Below are positions 27,918 to 35,802 of a DNA stretch of 64,000 nucleotides, piece by piece. The notes beneath the pieces were generated by a model. The model saw only the letters and a program-made list of their open reading frames with translations. It did no database searches and had not been told where the DNA came from. The translations under genes and the position numbers were made by a program. Source of the stretch: Roseburia sp. AF12-17LB (lineage in GTDB: Bacteria; Bacillota; Clostridia; Lachnospirales; Lachnospiraceae). The stretch's first letter is position 1. Every line of letters starts with the position of its first letter. The stretch spans positions 186,001 through 250,000 of the forward strand of contig NZ_QUHR01000001.1 in the NCBI RefSeq assembly GCF_003479605.1, read 5' to 3'.

Positions 27918-28862
27918 ATGGAAACAAAAGAAAAATTCATGCAGAAAACCATCGTAGTCTGGCTGGGAGCATTGGTGTGCTGCCTGTTGTGGGGCAGTGC
28001 ATTTCCGTGCATTAAAATCGGCTATCAGATGATGCACATTGCATCGGATGAGGTGGCGTCCCAGATTCTGTATGCCGGCTATCGGTTTACGTTGGCGGGA
28101 ATTTTAACAATATTATTGGGAAGTCTTGGAAGCAGACGGTTTCTGCGTCCGACAAAGGGCTCCATTGGAAAAGTTTTTAAATTAAGCAGTCTGCAGACTG
28201 TGGGACAGTACCTGCTTTTCTATATCGGACTGGCGCACACCTCCGGGGTAAAAGCATCCATCATCGAAGCGTTAAATGTATTCGTGGCAATTCTGGTAGC
28301 AAGTCTTTTATTCCATCAGGAAAAATTATCGGCGCGGAAAATAGCAGGCTGTATCATTGGATTTGCAGGCGTGGCACTGGTAAATATGGGAAGCAGCGGA
28401 TTTGATTTTCATATGAGCGTGACCGGAGAAGGATTTATTTTCCTGTCAACGGTAGCGTATGCATTTTCTTCCGTGTTGTTAAAGTGGTATTCCAAATCCG
28501 AAAATCCTGTCATGCTGAGTGGATACCAGTTCCTGGTGGGTGGAATTATTATGGCATTGTGCGGCTTTGCAGCAGGTGGACGGGTGAGCGGATTTACGGC
28601 ATCATCTTTTGGGCTGTTATTTTACATGGCATGCATTTCTGCCGTCGCATACACGCTGTGGGGCATTTTATTAAAATACAATCCGATTTCCCGTGTAGCG
28701 GTATTTGGATTTATGAACCCGGTGTTTGGTGTGATTCTTTCTGCATGGCTTTTGGGAGAAAAAGAGCAGGCAGCAGGCATCAAAAGTGTGATTGCCCTGA
28801 TACTGGTATGCATTGGTATATTTGTGGTAAATTATAAGAAAGAGGTTACGAAGGAGGACTAA
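27918..28862 (+). CDS. EamA/DMT-family transporter
   Basis: Drug/metabolite superfamily membrane protein with about ten hydrophobic segments arranged as two EamA repeats. Typical features are CCLLWGSAFPCIKI in helix 1, AHTSGVKASIIEALNVF before the mid-point and NPVFGVILSAWLLGE in the last part. The length of 314 residues is normal. The ATG at 27918 is chosen because AAAAGGATG gives proper spacing; an ATG at 27909 is nearly on top of the ribosome binding site. It is coupled tightly to rlmI (1 bp between stop and start). The substrate is unknown. Confidence 0.85.
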   Translation: METKEKFMQKTIVVWLGALVCCLLWGSAFPCIKIGYQMMHIASDEVASQILYAGYRFTLAGILTILLGSLGSRRFLRPTKGSIGKVFKLSSLQTVGQYLLFYIGLAHTSGVKASIIEALNVFVAILVASLLFHQEKLSARKIAGCIIGFAGVALVNMGSSGFDFHMSVTGEGFIFLSTVAYAFSSVLLKWYSKSENPVMLSGYQFLVGGIIMALCGFAAGGRVSGFTASSFGLLFYMACISAVAYTLWGILLKYNPISRVAVFGFMNPVFGVILSAWLLGEKEQAAGIKSVIALILVCIGIFVVNYKKEVTKED

Positions 28863-28863
28863 C

Positions 28864-30063
28864 ATGAGTGCAGTTGTAACATTGAAAAAAGGCGAAGGAA
28901 GAATGGTAAAATCCGGTGGCATGTGGATTTTCGATAATGAAATAGAAAGTGTCATGGGAACATTTGAAAACGGAGATCTGGTGCTGGTACACGATTTTGA
29001 CGGATATCCGATGGGCATTGGATTTATCAACCGCAATTCCAAAATCCGGGTGCGCCTTTTCAGCAGAAAAGAAGATACAGTTATTGATGAAGCATTTTTC
29101 CGGACACGATTGCAGCAGGCATGGGAATACCGGAAAAAGACGGTAGACACCTCATCCTGTCGCGTGGTATTTGGAGAGGCAGATTTCCTGCCGGGACTGG
29201 TTATCGATAAGTTTTCGGATGTGCTGGTAGTGCAGTCCTTAGCACTTGGCATCGACCGTTACAAAGAGCTTATTGTAAAGTGTTTAAAGGAAATTTTGGC
29301 AGAGGACGGCATTACAATCCGCGGCGTATATGAGCGGAGTGATGCAAAAGTCCGCAAGCAGGAAGGCATGGAGCTTAAGAAGGGCTTTATCGGAGAAACA
29401 TTTGATACCAATGTGGAAATTGTAGAAAATGGTGTGCATTATATCGTAGATGTAAAGGATGGTCAGAAGACCGGATTTTTCTTAGATCAGAAATACAACC
29501 GTCTTGCCATTCAGAAATTATGTGAGGATGCAAGAGTGTTAGACTGCTTTACCCATACCGGCTCCTTTGCATTAAATGCCGGAATTGCCGGAGCAAAAGA
29601 AGTCACCGGAGTGGATGCTTCGGAACTTGCCGTACATCAGGCAGAAGAAAATGCAGCATTGAACGGTCTTTCCGGCACGGTAAAATTCCTGTGCAGGGAT
29701 GTCTTTGAACTGCTGCCGGAATTAGAGGAAGCAGGCGAAAAGTATGATGTGGTAATCTTAGACCCACCGGCATTTACCAAGTCCAGAAATTCTGTTAAAA
29801 ATGCCATCAAGGGCTATCGTGAGATTAATCTTCGTGCCATGAAGCTTGTGAAAAATGGCGGATTTCTTGCGACCTGTTCCTGCTCCCATTTTATGACGTA
29901 TGAGTTGTTTACCAAGACAATCGGACAGGCGGCTCACAGCGTCCACAAGCGTCTGCGTCAGGTGGAATTCCGCACCCAGGCACCGGATCATCCGATTCTC
30001 TGGGCGGCGGACGAATCCTATTATCTGAAGTTCTATGTGTTCCAGGTTGTTGATGAGATGTAA
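28864..30063 (+). CDS. RlmI-like class I SAM-dependent rRNA methyltransferase
   Basis: Predicted 23S rRNA cytosine-C5 methyltransferase. The 399-residue protein has an N-terminal PUA-like domain (KKGEGRMVKSGGMWIF), a central EEHEA-like domain, and a Rossmann methyltransferase domain with DCFTHTGSFALNA, the acidic VTGVDAS loop, the LDPPAF catalytic-site motif and a CSCSHFM motif. This matches RlmI/YccW-type enzymes. It lies directly behind the EamA gene and is followed by a terminator at 30073. The exact target base is inferred from the family only. Confidence 0.9.
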   Translation: MSAVVTLKKGEGRMVKSGGMWIFDNEIESVMGTFENGDLVLVHDFDGYPMGIGFINRNSKIRVRLFSRKEDTVIDEAFFRTRLQQAWEYRKKTVDTSSCRVVFGEADFLPGLVIDKFSDVLVVQSLALGIDRYKELIVKCLKEILAEDGITIRGVYERSDAKVRKQEGMELKKGFIGETFDTNVEIVENGVHYIVDVKDGQKTGFFLDQKYNRLAIQKLCEDARVLDCFTHTGSFALNAGIAGAKEVTGVDASELAVHQAEENAALNGLSGTVKFLCRDVFELLPELEEAGEKYDVVILDPPAFTKSRNSVKNAIKGYREINLRAMKLVKNGGFLATCSCSHFMTYELFTKTIGQAAHSVHKRLRQVEFRTQAPDHPILWAADESYYLKFYVFQVVDEM

Positions 30064-30072
30064 AAATTTTTG

Positions 30073-30107
30073 AAAGTGGCAGGTCATAAGTGGATTGCCA
30101 CTTTTTT
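30073..30107 (+). terminator. Terminator of the EamA-rlmI unit
   Basis: AAAGTGGCA (30073-30081) pairs with TGCCACTTT, followed by more T residues, 10 bp after the stop codon. Confidence 0.8.
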
Positions 30108-30123
30108 GTGTGCAAAAAACACA

Positions 30124-30152
30124 TTGATTCATATGGAAAAATGTAATATAAT
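30124..30152 (+). promoter_or_regulatory. Promoter of the DUF4143 ATPase gene
   Basis: TTGATT (30124-30129), a 17-nt spacer and a perfect TATAAT (30147-30152) lie 47 nt before the ATG. Confidence 0.65.
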
Positions 30153-30199
30153 ACATTAAAAGACGCGATGATATTTTAAAGAAGAGAGAGAGCACACAC

Positions 30200-31492
30200 A
30201 TGAAGCGTAAAATAACTGCTAAATTATATGAATGGAAAAATATGAAAAAAGGCAGAATGCCGTTACTTATTTATGGTGCAAGACAAGTTGGAAAAACGTT
30301 TGAAATGCGTGAATTTGGAGCATTATATTATAAAAATACAGTCTATGTAAATTTTGAAACGGACGAAAGAATTGGGAAGTATTTTGATACAGATATTCAT
30401 GCAGATTATATCATCGCCATATTAGAAAAATATTATCAGGTAAAGATTGTACCGGAAAATACGCTCATTATTTTTGACGAGATACAGATGTGTGAAAGAG
30501 CATTAACTTCTTTAAAATATTTTTCAGAAGAGACACCGGAATACCATGTAATAGCTGCCGGAAGTTTGCTGGGTGTAGCAGTCAACCGTGAAAAATATTC
30601 ATTTCCGGTAGGAAAAGTTCAGATGGTTACCATGTACCCGATGGATTTGGAAGAGGTATTGTGGGCTAAGGGAAAGCAGATGCTTTCAGATACCATACGG
30701 GAACATTATGAAAATAATCAGCCGTTAGATGAGATATTGCACGAGGAAGCTTTGCAGGAATTTTATCATTATTGCGTCGTGGGAGGAATGCCGGCAGCAG
30801 TAAAGGTAGACCTTGCAAAAGACAGTCCATTGGAGCAGACGGAAATTCGTCAGATGCTGTTAAATTCTTATATTGCAGACATGACAAAATATGCAAATCA
30901 GACGGACACCGTGCGTATTTTTGAAGCGTATGATTCCCTGCCGGCACAGTTGGCAAAAGATGCAAAAAAATTTCAATACAAGCTGATAAAATCAGGAGCA
31001 CGGGCATCTCAATATGGAGATGCAATTGATTGGCTGATTCGGGCTGGAATTGTGAATAAATGCATGAAGTGCAGTCAGGGATTTTATCCGGTTGCGGCAT
31101 ATCAGGATGTAAGTGCATTCAAATTATATTACAGTGATATGGGTATTATGTCTGCAAGAATAGGAATGACGTTGGAAGCATTACAAAGCATGGAAACAGA
31201 GCATTTTCGTGGCATACTGACAGAAAACTATGTTGCAATTGCTTTGAAAACAAATGGTTATGATCTTCATTATTGGGAGTCTGATAATACGGCGGAAGTG
31301 GATTTCCTGATACAAAAAGAAAGTCACGTTATTCCGGTAGAGTGTAAGGCTGGTAACCATGTAAAAGCCAAAAGCATGATGGTTTATATGGAAAAATATA
31401 ATCCTTCGTATGCAATCCGGATTTCAACAAGAAATTTTGGGATGGCAAAAGGAATAAAATCAGTTCCGCTATATAGTGTATTTTGCATCTAA
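30200..31492 (+). CDS. AAA-14/DUF4143 ATPase of unknown function
   Basis: Predicted P-loop ATPase with a C-terminal DUF4143 domain containing a nuclease-like core. Of 430 residues, the N-terminal part carries Walker A YGARQVGKT (25-33) and Walker B LIIFDEIQ, with a GSLLGVA sensor-like motif. The C-terminal part has YWESDNTAEVDFLIQ and VIPVECKAG, a D-x(n)-E-x-K pattern as in PD-(D/E)XK nucleases. Such proteins are widespread, often in many copies per genome; their role is not settled and toxin-antitoxin or defence roles have been suggested. Typical length, no frame damage. It stands alone with its own promoter. Confidence 0.85.
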   Translation: MKRKITAKLYEWKNMKKGRMPLLIYGARQVGKTFEMREFGALYYKNTVYVNFETDERIGKYFDTDIHADYIIAILEKYYQVKIVPENTLIIFDEIQMCERALTSLKYFSEETPEYHVIAAGSLLGVAVNREKYSFPVGKVQMVTMYPMDLEEVLWAKGKQMLSDTIREHYENNQPLDEILHEEALQEFYHYCVVGGMPAAVKVDLAKDSPLEQTEIRQMLLNSYIADMTKYANQTDTVRIFEAYDSLPAQLAKDAKKFQYKLIKSGARASQYGDAIDWLIRAGIVNKCMKCSQGFYPVAAYQDVSAFKLYYSDMGIMSARIGMTLEALQSMETEHFRGILTENYVAIALKTNGYDLHYWESDNTAEVDFLIQKESHVIPVECKAGNHVKAKSMMVYMEKYNPSYAIRISTRNFGMAKGIKSVPLYSVFCI

Positions 31493-31581
31493 AGTTTTAG
31501 TTGCCTTATCGTACAGCAACAGTAAGTTGCTTTTCTGAAACTGAATTTACCGGTATGATATGGATAAAGGAGGTAGCAACG

Positions 31582-31956
31582 ATGGAGACAAAAAATATTA
31601 TTCTGGAACTTCGTACACAAAGAGGAATGTCCCAGAATGAGCCGACGGAACATATACCTATAACGATATGGATGAATTAATCGACATATGCGTTAAAAAC
31701 ATGGTAAGCGATGATTTTACAGAGGAGCAGGCGCGCGCATATATGAAAGAAATGCTCCCAAAGTTAGATTATTGGAAAAGATATGATGAACTTAGCGACA
31801 ATGGAGAGTTTGAGGAGTTTAAGAAACAGCTAATATAAGGAAATAAATGAACTTCACATAGACGGGCTTCCTAAGGTTGAAAAATTAAATGCACTGGTAG
31901 GAAAATGGCGAAAATCCGGAATTACTTCTTTACAAAAAGAGATGATTGCAGTTTGA
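31582..31956 (+). pseudogene. Decayed XRE-family regulator with zinc-ribbon-type C-terminal region
   Basis: A good AAAGGAGG ribosome binding site and ATG (31582) open METKNIILELRTQRGMSQNE, the first helices of an XRE repressor. At 31641 the sequence jumps to another frame that encodes the C-terminal part of the same protein type (ADGTYTYNDMDELID ... EEFKKQLI, stop at 31836-31838). A third segment, back in the first frame, gives EINELHIDGLPKVEKLNALVG. From memory of this family, roughly 60 residues (rest of the HTH, the zinc ribbon) are missing and two frame changes exist. The gene cannot make its full product. Confidence 0.75.
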
Positions 31957-31989
31957 TTGCAAAAATTAAATAGTGTGAAGTGTTGAAGG

Positions 31990-32019
31990 AACGTCGGTAC
32001 AGCCTGTATCGGCGTTTTT
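31990..32019 (+). terminator. Terminator after the decayed regulator
   Basis: A 12-bp stem (31990-32001 with 32005-32016, including two wobble pairs) with a GCC loop and a T run. The rest of 32020-32187 shows no gene. Confidence 0.6.
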
Positions 32020-32187
32020 GTGTATTTGTAAGAAGCTGCAAGTAGCAGGCTCGGCAGGTGCCATTATTTCGCATTTTATTTTAATTCATTTATGAAAATA
32101 TTTCTGCAATAACCATAGAAAAAGGCTGCTAAATGCGTTAAACTAAAAAATAGTATAGTATTTGAAAAATAAGGAACGGTACAGGAA

Positions 32188-33438
32188 ATGAGAAAGTCAG
32201 GAGAGAACAATAAATTTAGAAAAAAGGAAAATGCAAAAAAGCAGCATGGTTCGAAATCGAAACGTCCGGAAAAACACATCTGCCCACCGGGAGAATGTGA
32301 TCTTGCAAAAAAATGTGGCGGCTGCCAGTATCAGGGAATGGATTATGAAAAGCAGCTCAACAAGAAACATCGGGAAGTAAAAGAGCTTTTAGGCAGCTTT
32401 GGAAAAGTGGAGCCGGTTATCGGAATGCAGGAGCCATTTCATTATCGGAACAAGGTCAATGCTACATTTCAGCGGCTCAAAAACGGAACAGTGATTTCAG
32501 GGGCATATCAGCAGGGAACACATTCAGTGGTAAAGATTGATGAATGTCAGATTGAGGATAAGATTGCAGACAGCATCATTTATGATATTCGTGGAATGCT
32601 TCGCTCTTTTAAAATAAAAGTATATGACGAGGACAGCGGGTATGGATTACTGCGCCATGTTCTGGTAAGAAGAGGTTTCCGTACTGGCGAAGTTATGGTT
32701 GTTCTGGTGCTGGCATCCCCAATTCTGCCGTCAAAAAACAATTTTGTAAAAGCACTTCGTGAAAAGCATCCGGAAGTTACAACGGTGGTGGTAAATGTGA
32801 ATGACCGGCGCACCAGCGTTGTCTTAGGGGAGCGGAATATTACTATTTATGGAAAAGGATTTATCGAGGACGAGCTGTGCGGACTTCGTTTCCGCATTTC
32901 TCCATCCTCATTCTATCAGGTGAATCCGGTACAGACAGAAATCCTTTATGGCAAAGCCATTGAGTTTGCCGGACTGACCGGAAAAGAAAAGGTAATTGAT
33001 GCGTATTGCGGCATTGGTACCATTGGCATGGCAGCAGCAGGCAAAGCCGGCTCTGTCATTGGCGTGGAAGTGAACCGTGATGCGGTGCGTGATGCCGTGA
33101 CCAATACGAAGCGCAATAACATGAAAAATATCACATTTTACAATGAGGATGCCGGAGAATTCATGGTCAAGATGGCAGCACAGGGCGAGACTGCCGATGT
33201 GGTATTCATGGATCCGCCTCGTGCCGGAAGTGATGAGGCTTTCCTATCTTCACTGCTACAGCTTTCTCCAAAGCGTGTGGTCTATATTTCATGCAATCCA
33301 GTCACCCAGGCACGGGATTTGAAGTATCTTACAAGCCATGGCTACCGGGTGGAGCGGTGCCAGCCGGTGGATATGTTCCCGTGGACGTATCATATAGAAA
33401 ATATTGTATTGCTGACAAGGATAACAACTAAAAAGTAA
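32188..33438 (+). CDS. RlmD/RumA-like rRNA uracil-C5 methyltransferase
   Basis: Predicted 23S rRNA m5U methyltransferase. The 416-residue protein begins with a Lys-rich tail, followed by an iron-sulfur cysteine set (CPPGECDLAKKCGGCQY, around 32-48) as in RumA. It lacks a clear TRAM domain. The methyltransferase part has SSFYQVNPVQTE, DAYCGIGTIG, the FMDPPRAG motif and the catalytic-cysteine motif VYISCNPVTQARD. RlmCD of Bacillus is a close alternative. It is transcribed alone between the decayed regulator and the AT-rich module. Confidence 0.88.
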   Translation: MRKSGENNKFRKKENAKKQHGSKSKRPEKHICPPGECDLAKKCGGCQYQGMDYEKQLNKKHREVKELLGSFGKVEPVIGMQEPFHYRNKVNATFQRLKNGTVISGAYQQGTHSVVKIDECQIEDKIADSIIYDIRGMLRSFKIKVYDEDSGYGLLRHVLVRRGFRTGEVMVVLVLASPILPSKNNFVKALREKHPEVTTVVVNVNDRRTSVVLGERNITIYGKGFIEDELCGLRFRISPSSFYQVNPVQTEILYGKAIEFAGLTGKEKVIDAYCGIGTIGMAAAGKAGSVIGVEVNRDAVRDAVTNTKRNNMKNITFYNEDAGEFMVKMAAQGETADVVFMDPPRAGSDEAFLSSLLQLSPKRVVYISCNPVTQARDLKYLTSHGYRVERCQPVDMFPWTYHIENIVLLTRITTKK

Positions 33439-33615
33439 TTAATTAGTTAAAAAAATTCATAAGAAGCTATTGCTAAATAGTAGATGTTAACTTGGAAATC
33501 TAATTTATTTTATATAGAAATATAACTACAAAATAGGATTGCTATTATAGATATTCCAAGGGAGTAGATTATGTAATGATTAATGGAGTGTTTATTAGGA
33601 GAGGAGCTGACTGAT

Positions 33616-34479
33616 ATGGCTAGGGGAAAGAGCTTGAAAATCTTTATGATGGATGGAGATGTTGCAGGAAGATGGATTTGTACTTTGGCAGGTAGAATTA
33701 CAAAGGCATATCGAATACCAAGAGCCTTATATAAAAAATGCAGTTATATTAATGAATTGAAAAGACCCGCAGTTTACTTGCTGTTTGGGGATGAAGATGA
33801 TAGTGGAAGGCCGGTGGTATATATTGGAGAAACAGAAGATGCATATACTCGTTTAAAGGATCATGAAGATAAGAAAGATTATTGGAGTGAAGCTATTGTT
33901 TTTGTGAGCCAGGATGATCATTTTAATAAGGCACATGTAAAATATCTTGAGGGGCGTTTATATGATATTGCAATTCAGGTGGATAGATATACTGTAATGA
34001 ATACTCAGAAACCGACATCAGCAGCAATCGCAATTGATGAACAGGCTGAAATGGAAGATTTTATTGATAATATTACAGTGTTGACGTTTGGAATGGGGCA
34101 CAAGGTTTTTGAACCGTTGATTAAGAAAGACATGGGTTCTGATGATTTGTCAAAGAAACAGGTTTTTTATATTAAAACAAAAAATGGCTCTGTTAATGCT
34201 AAAATGATTAGAACAGTAGAAGGATATGTAGTTCTTAAAGGAAGTAAAATAAGAGAAAGTGATACAAAGTCTACTCCATCATGGGCTAAGAAAAAACGAA
34301 AACAATTGATTTCTGAGGGGACGATTAAAAATGGTGTATTTCTGAGGAATGAATTATTTTCATCATCTTCAGGAGCATCTGATGTGGTAACAGGAAACAG
34401 TACCAGTGGAAAGAAAATGTGGAAAACAGAAACTGGAATTACACTTGGAGAAATAATAGAGCAAGAGGAACAGAATTAA
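33616..34479 (+). CDS. GIY-YIG nuclease with DUF4357 domain
   Basis: Predicted endonuclease of unknown role. Of 287 residues, an N-terminal GIY-YIG domain spans about 45-130: AVYLLFG stands for GIY, VVYIGET for YIG, followed by the catalytic-type arginine in YTRLKDH and glutamate in YLEGRLYD. A C-terminal DUF4357 segment (about 205-285) shows VLKGSKIRES and IKNGVFLRNELFSSSSGASDVV. The ATG at 33616 is chosen because GAGGAG lies 9 nt upstream; an in-frame TTG 11 codons earlier is weaker. Base composition is clearly more AT-rich than the neighbours, suggesting transfer. It forms a pair with the four-helix protein 38 bp downstream. Confidence 0.82.
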   Translation: MARGKSLKIFMMDGDVAGRWICTLAGRITKAYRIPRALYKKCSYINELKRPAVYLLFGDEDDSGRPVVYIGETEDAYTRLKDHEDKKDYWSEAIVFVSQDDHFNKAHVKYLEGRLYDIAIQVDRYTVMNTQKPTSAAIAIDEQAEMEDFIDNITVLTFGMGHKVFEPLIKKDMGSDDLSKKQVFYIKTKNGSVNAKMIRTVEGYVVLKGSKIRESDTKSTPSWAKKKRKQLISEGTIKNGVFLRNELFSSSSGASDVVTGNSTSGKKMWKTETGITLGEIIEQEEQN

Positions 34480-34517
34480 TAATGTTTATAAAAATACAGA
34501 ATTGAGAGGAAAAAGTT

Positions 34518-35528
34518 ATGAGAAAATGGGAAAAGAACTACTGGCTGGTAATTATTTTAATTTCAATAGCAGATATAGCAGGTGGAATTTTTGTTATGAA
34601 AAGAGGGCAATATGTACCAGAAAAGATTTGTAAAAGTTTGGCGGTAGTTGTACTGATAACGTTGCTTATCGCTATGCTAATGGTGGTAGTGTATTTTGTT
34701 ATTGTTTCCTGCATTGGTATAAAACTAGTTTTACACAATATAAATGAGTGTAATGATCCATTATTTAAAACGATTGATAAATATAGGCTGTATTGGAAGG
34801 AGGGAAAGGGATATTATAGAAGACAACTTCAAATTATTAATTTATATTATAAAGAAGGAGGGGAAGTTGATAAATTAGTAAAAAAAGAGGAAATAGAAAG
34901 ATTATATGAGCGTTACGATTTTTTGAAAGAAAAAAGTGCATTTTTTGAATATATAGTAACATGTGCGTCCTCATTGATAATATCTGTGATTGCGTCATTT
35001 GTTTATAGTATGATAAGTGAGGAGAAAAACATTTTAGTAATACTGGGCGTAATAATACTGGTAATAATGTTGTTCGGTAGTGTTCTTTTTTTTCGCTATG
35101 CTGAAAGAGGTCAAATGGGTTCTTATAAATATATGCTTTATGAATATGAAAGTAAATTGTTGAAACAAAAAATAGAAAAATTGTCAAATAAATTAGTGTT
35201 TTCTCCTGAAAATGAAAAAATTATAAAAATGCAAAATATGGTATTAAAAGAACTTATTAAGATTAAAGATGGGGAAAAAGACAGAAAAAAGAAAAAAGTT
35301 GTTGAAAAAGATATTGTTGAAATTAGTAAGTTGGATTTAACTAATTATGATAATTACAATTGCTGGGAGCAACAAGTATATATTAATGGGAATAAGGCAT
35401 ATTTAGTATATAATAAAGAAAAAGAACCGAAAGATAATGATAAGGGAGAGGGAGATTTGATAAATAAGGAATATGTAATGCTTGTAAATATTTTAAATAA
35501 ATATAAATTATTAGCATACCATGTTTAG
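34518..35528 (+). CDS. Four-helix membrane protein with charged cytoplasmic tail, unknown
   Basis: I do not recognise this 336-residue protein. Two hydrophobic helices lie near 10-27 and 38-70, a charged region of about 65 residues follows, then two helices near 142-162 and 170-193, then a long Lys/Glu-rich, partly coiled tail of about 140 residues containing KDRKKKKVVEK. Codon use is strongly A-rich, unlike the housekeeping genes and like the GIY-YIG gene before it. AGAGGAAAAAG precedes the ATG. With the nuclease it looks like one transferred two-gene module; a membrane partner for a nuclease would fit a defence-type system, but this is inference only. Confidence 0.7.
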   Translation: MRKWEKNYWLVIILISIADIAGGIFVMKRGQYVPEKICKSLAVVVLITLLIAMLMVVVYFVIVSCIGIKLVLHNINECNDPLFKTIDKYRLYWKEGKGYYRRQLQIINLYYKEGGEVDKLVKKEEIERLYERYDFLKEKSAFFEYIVTCASSLIISVIASFVYSMISEEKNILVILGVIILVIMLFGSVLFFRYAERGQMGSYKYMLYEYESKLLKQKIEKLSNKLVFSPENEKIIKMQNMVLKELIKIKDGEKDRKKKKVVEKDIVEISKLDLTNYDNYNCWEQQVYINGNKAYLVYNKEKEPKDNDKGEGDLINKEYVMLVNILNKYKLLAYHV

Positions 35529-35553
35529 TTTATAATAGCATTAAGAGTTTGCA

Positions 35554-35582
35554 TTGACAATCACCCCACCCTGCCGTATACT
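35554..35582 (+). promoter_or_regulatory. Promoter of the ABC-F leader
   Basis: A perfect TTGACA (35554-35559), a 17-nt C-rich spacer and TATACT (35577-35582). Transcription would start near 35590, about 213 nt before the ABC-F gene. Confidence 0.85.
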
Positions 35583-35604
35583 AACCCTAGATTTAATTTT
35601 GAAG

Positions 35605-35724
35605 GGAGAGTGTCCAATGAGAAAATAATTGACTTTTGAGAGCATGAAGATTTTAACTGCGGTAATCGTACCGCTATTTCGTGTTGCCAAAAGTGGATTA
35701 TGTTCTCATGACCACTCTTTTTTT
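35605..35724 (+). promoter_or_regulatory. Transcription attenuator upstream of the ABC-F gene
   Basis: A terminator hairpin (AGTGG at 35692-35696 with CCACT at 35712-35716) is followed by a 7-T run (35718-35724). The 3' half (about 35701-35717) is also complementary to the segment around the leader ORF (about 35607-35625), so an antiterminator can form in competition. A small hairpin GCGGTA-ATC-GTACCGC lies between (35659-35674). A stalled ribosome on the three-codon ORF would be expected to change which structure forms and allow read-through. Confidence 0.65.
35617..35628 (+). CDS. Three-codon leader ORF (Met-Arg-Lys-stop)
   Basis: ATG AGA AAA TAA at 35617-35628 is preceded by a good GAAGGGAGAG ribosome binding site. 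It lies between the promoter and the attenuator of the ABC-F resistance gene. Very short leader ORFs that sense antibiotic-stalled ribosomes are known upstream of ABC-F and Erm-type genes in Firmicutes. The peptide itself is unlikely to have a function; the act of translation is. Confidence 0.6.
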   Translation: MRK

Positions 35725-35802
35725 GTTGCACTTAATTAGCATATTATAAGAAACTGCTGGTGACAGAACGTAACCACTATTTGGTGACAGATAGGAGGCT
35801 AT

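Noticed and set aside
28671..29252. A 193-codon minus-strand frame across the EamA-rlmI junction
   Set aside because: Antisense to two well-supported genes, Ser/Thr-rich and without a domain.
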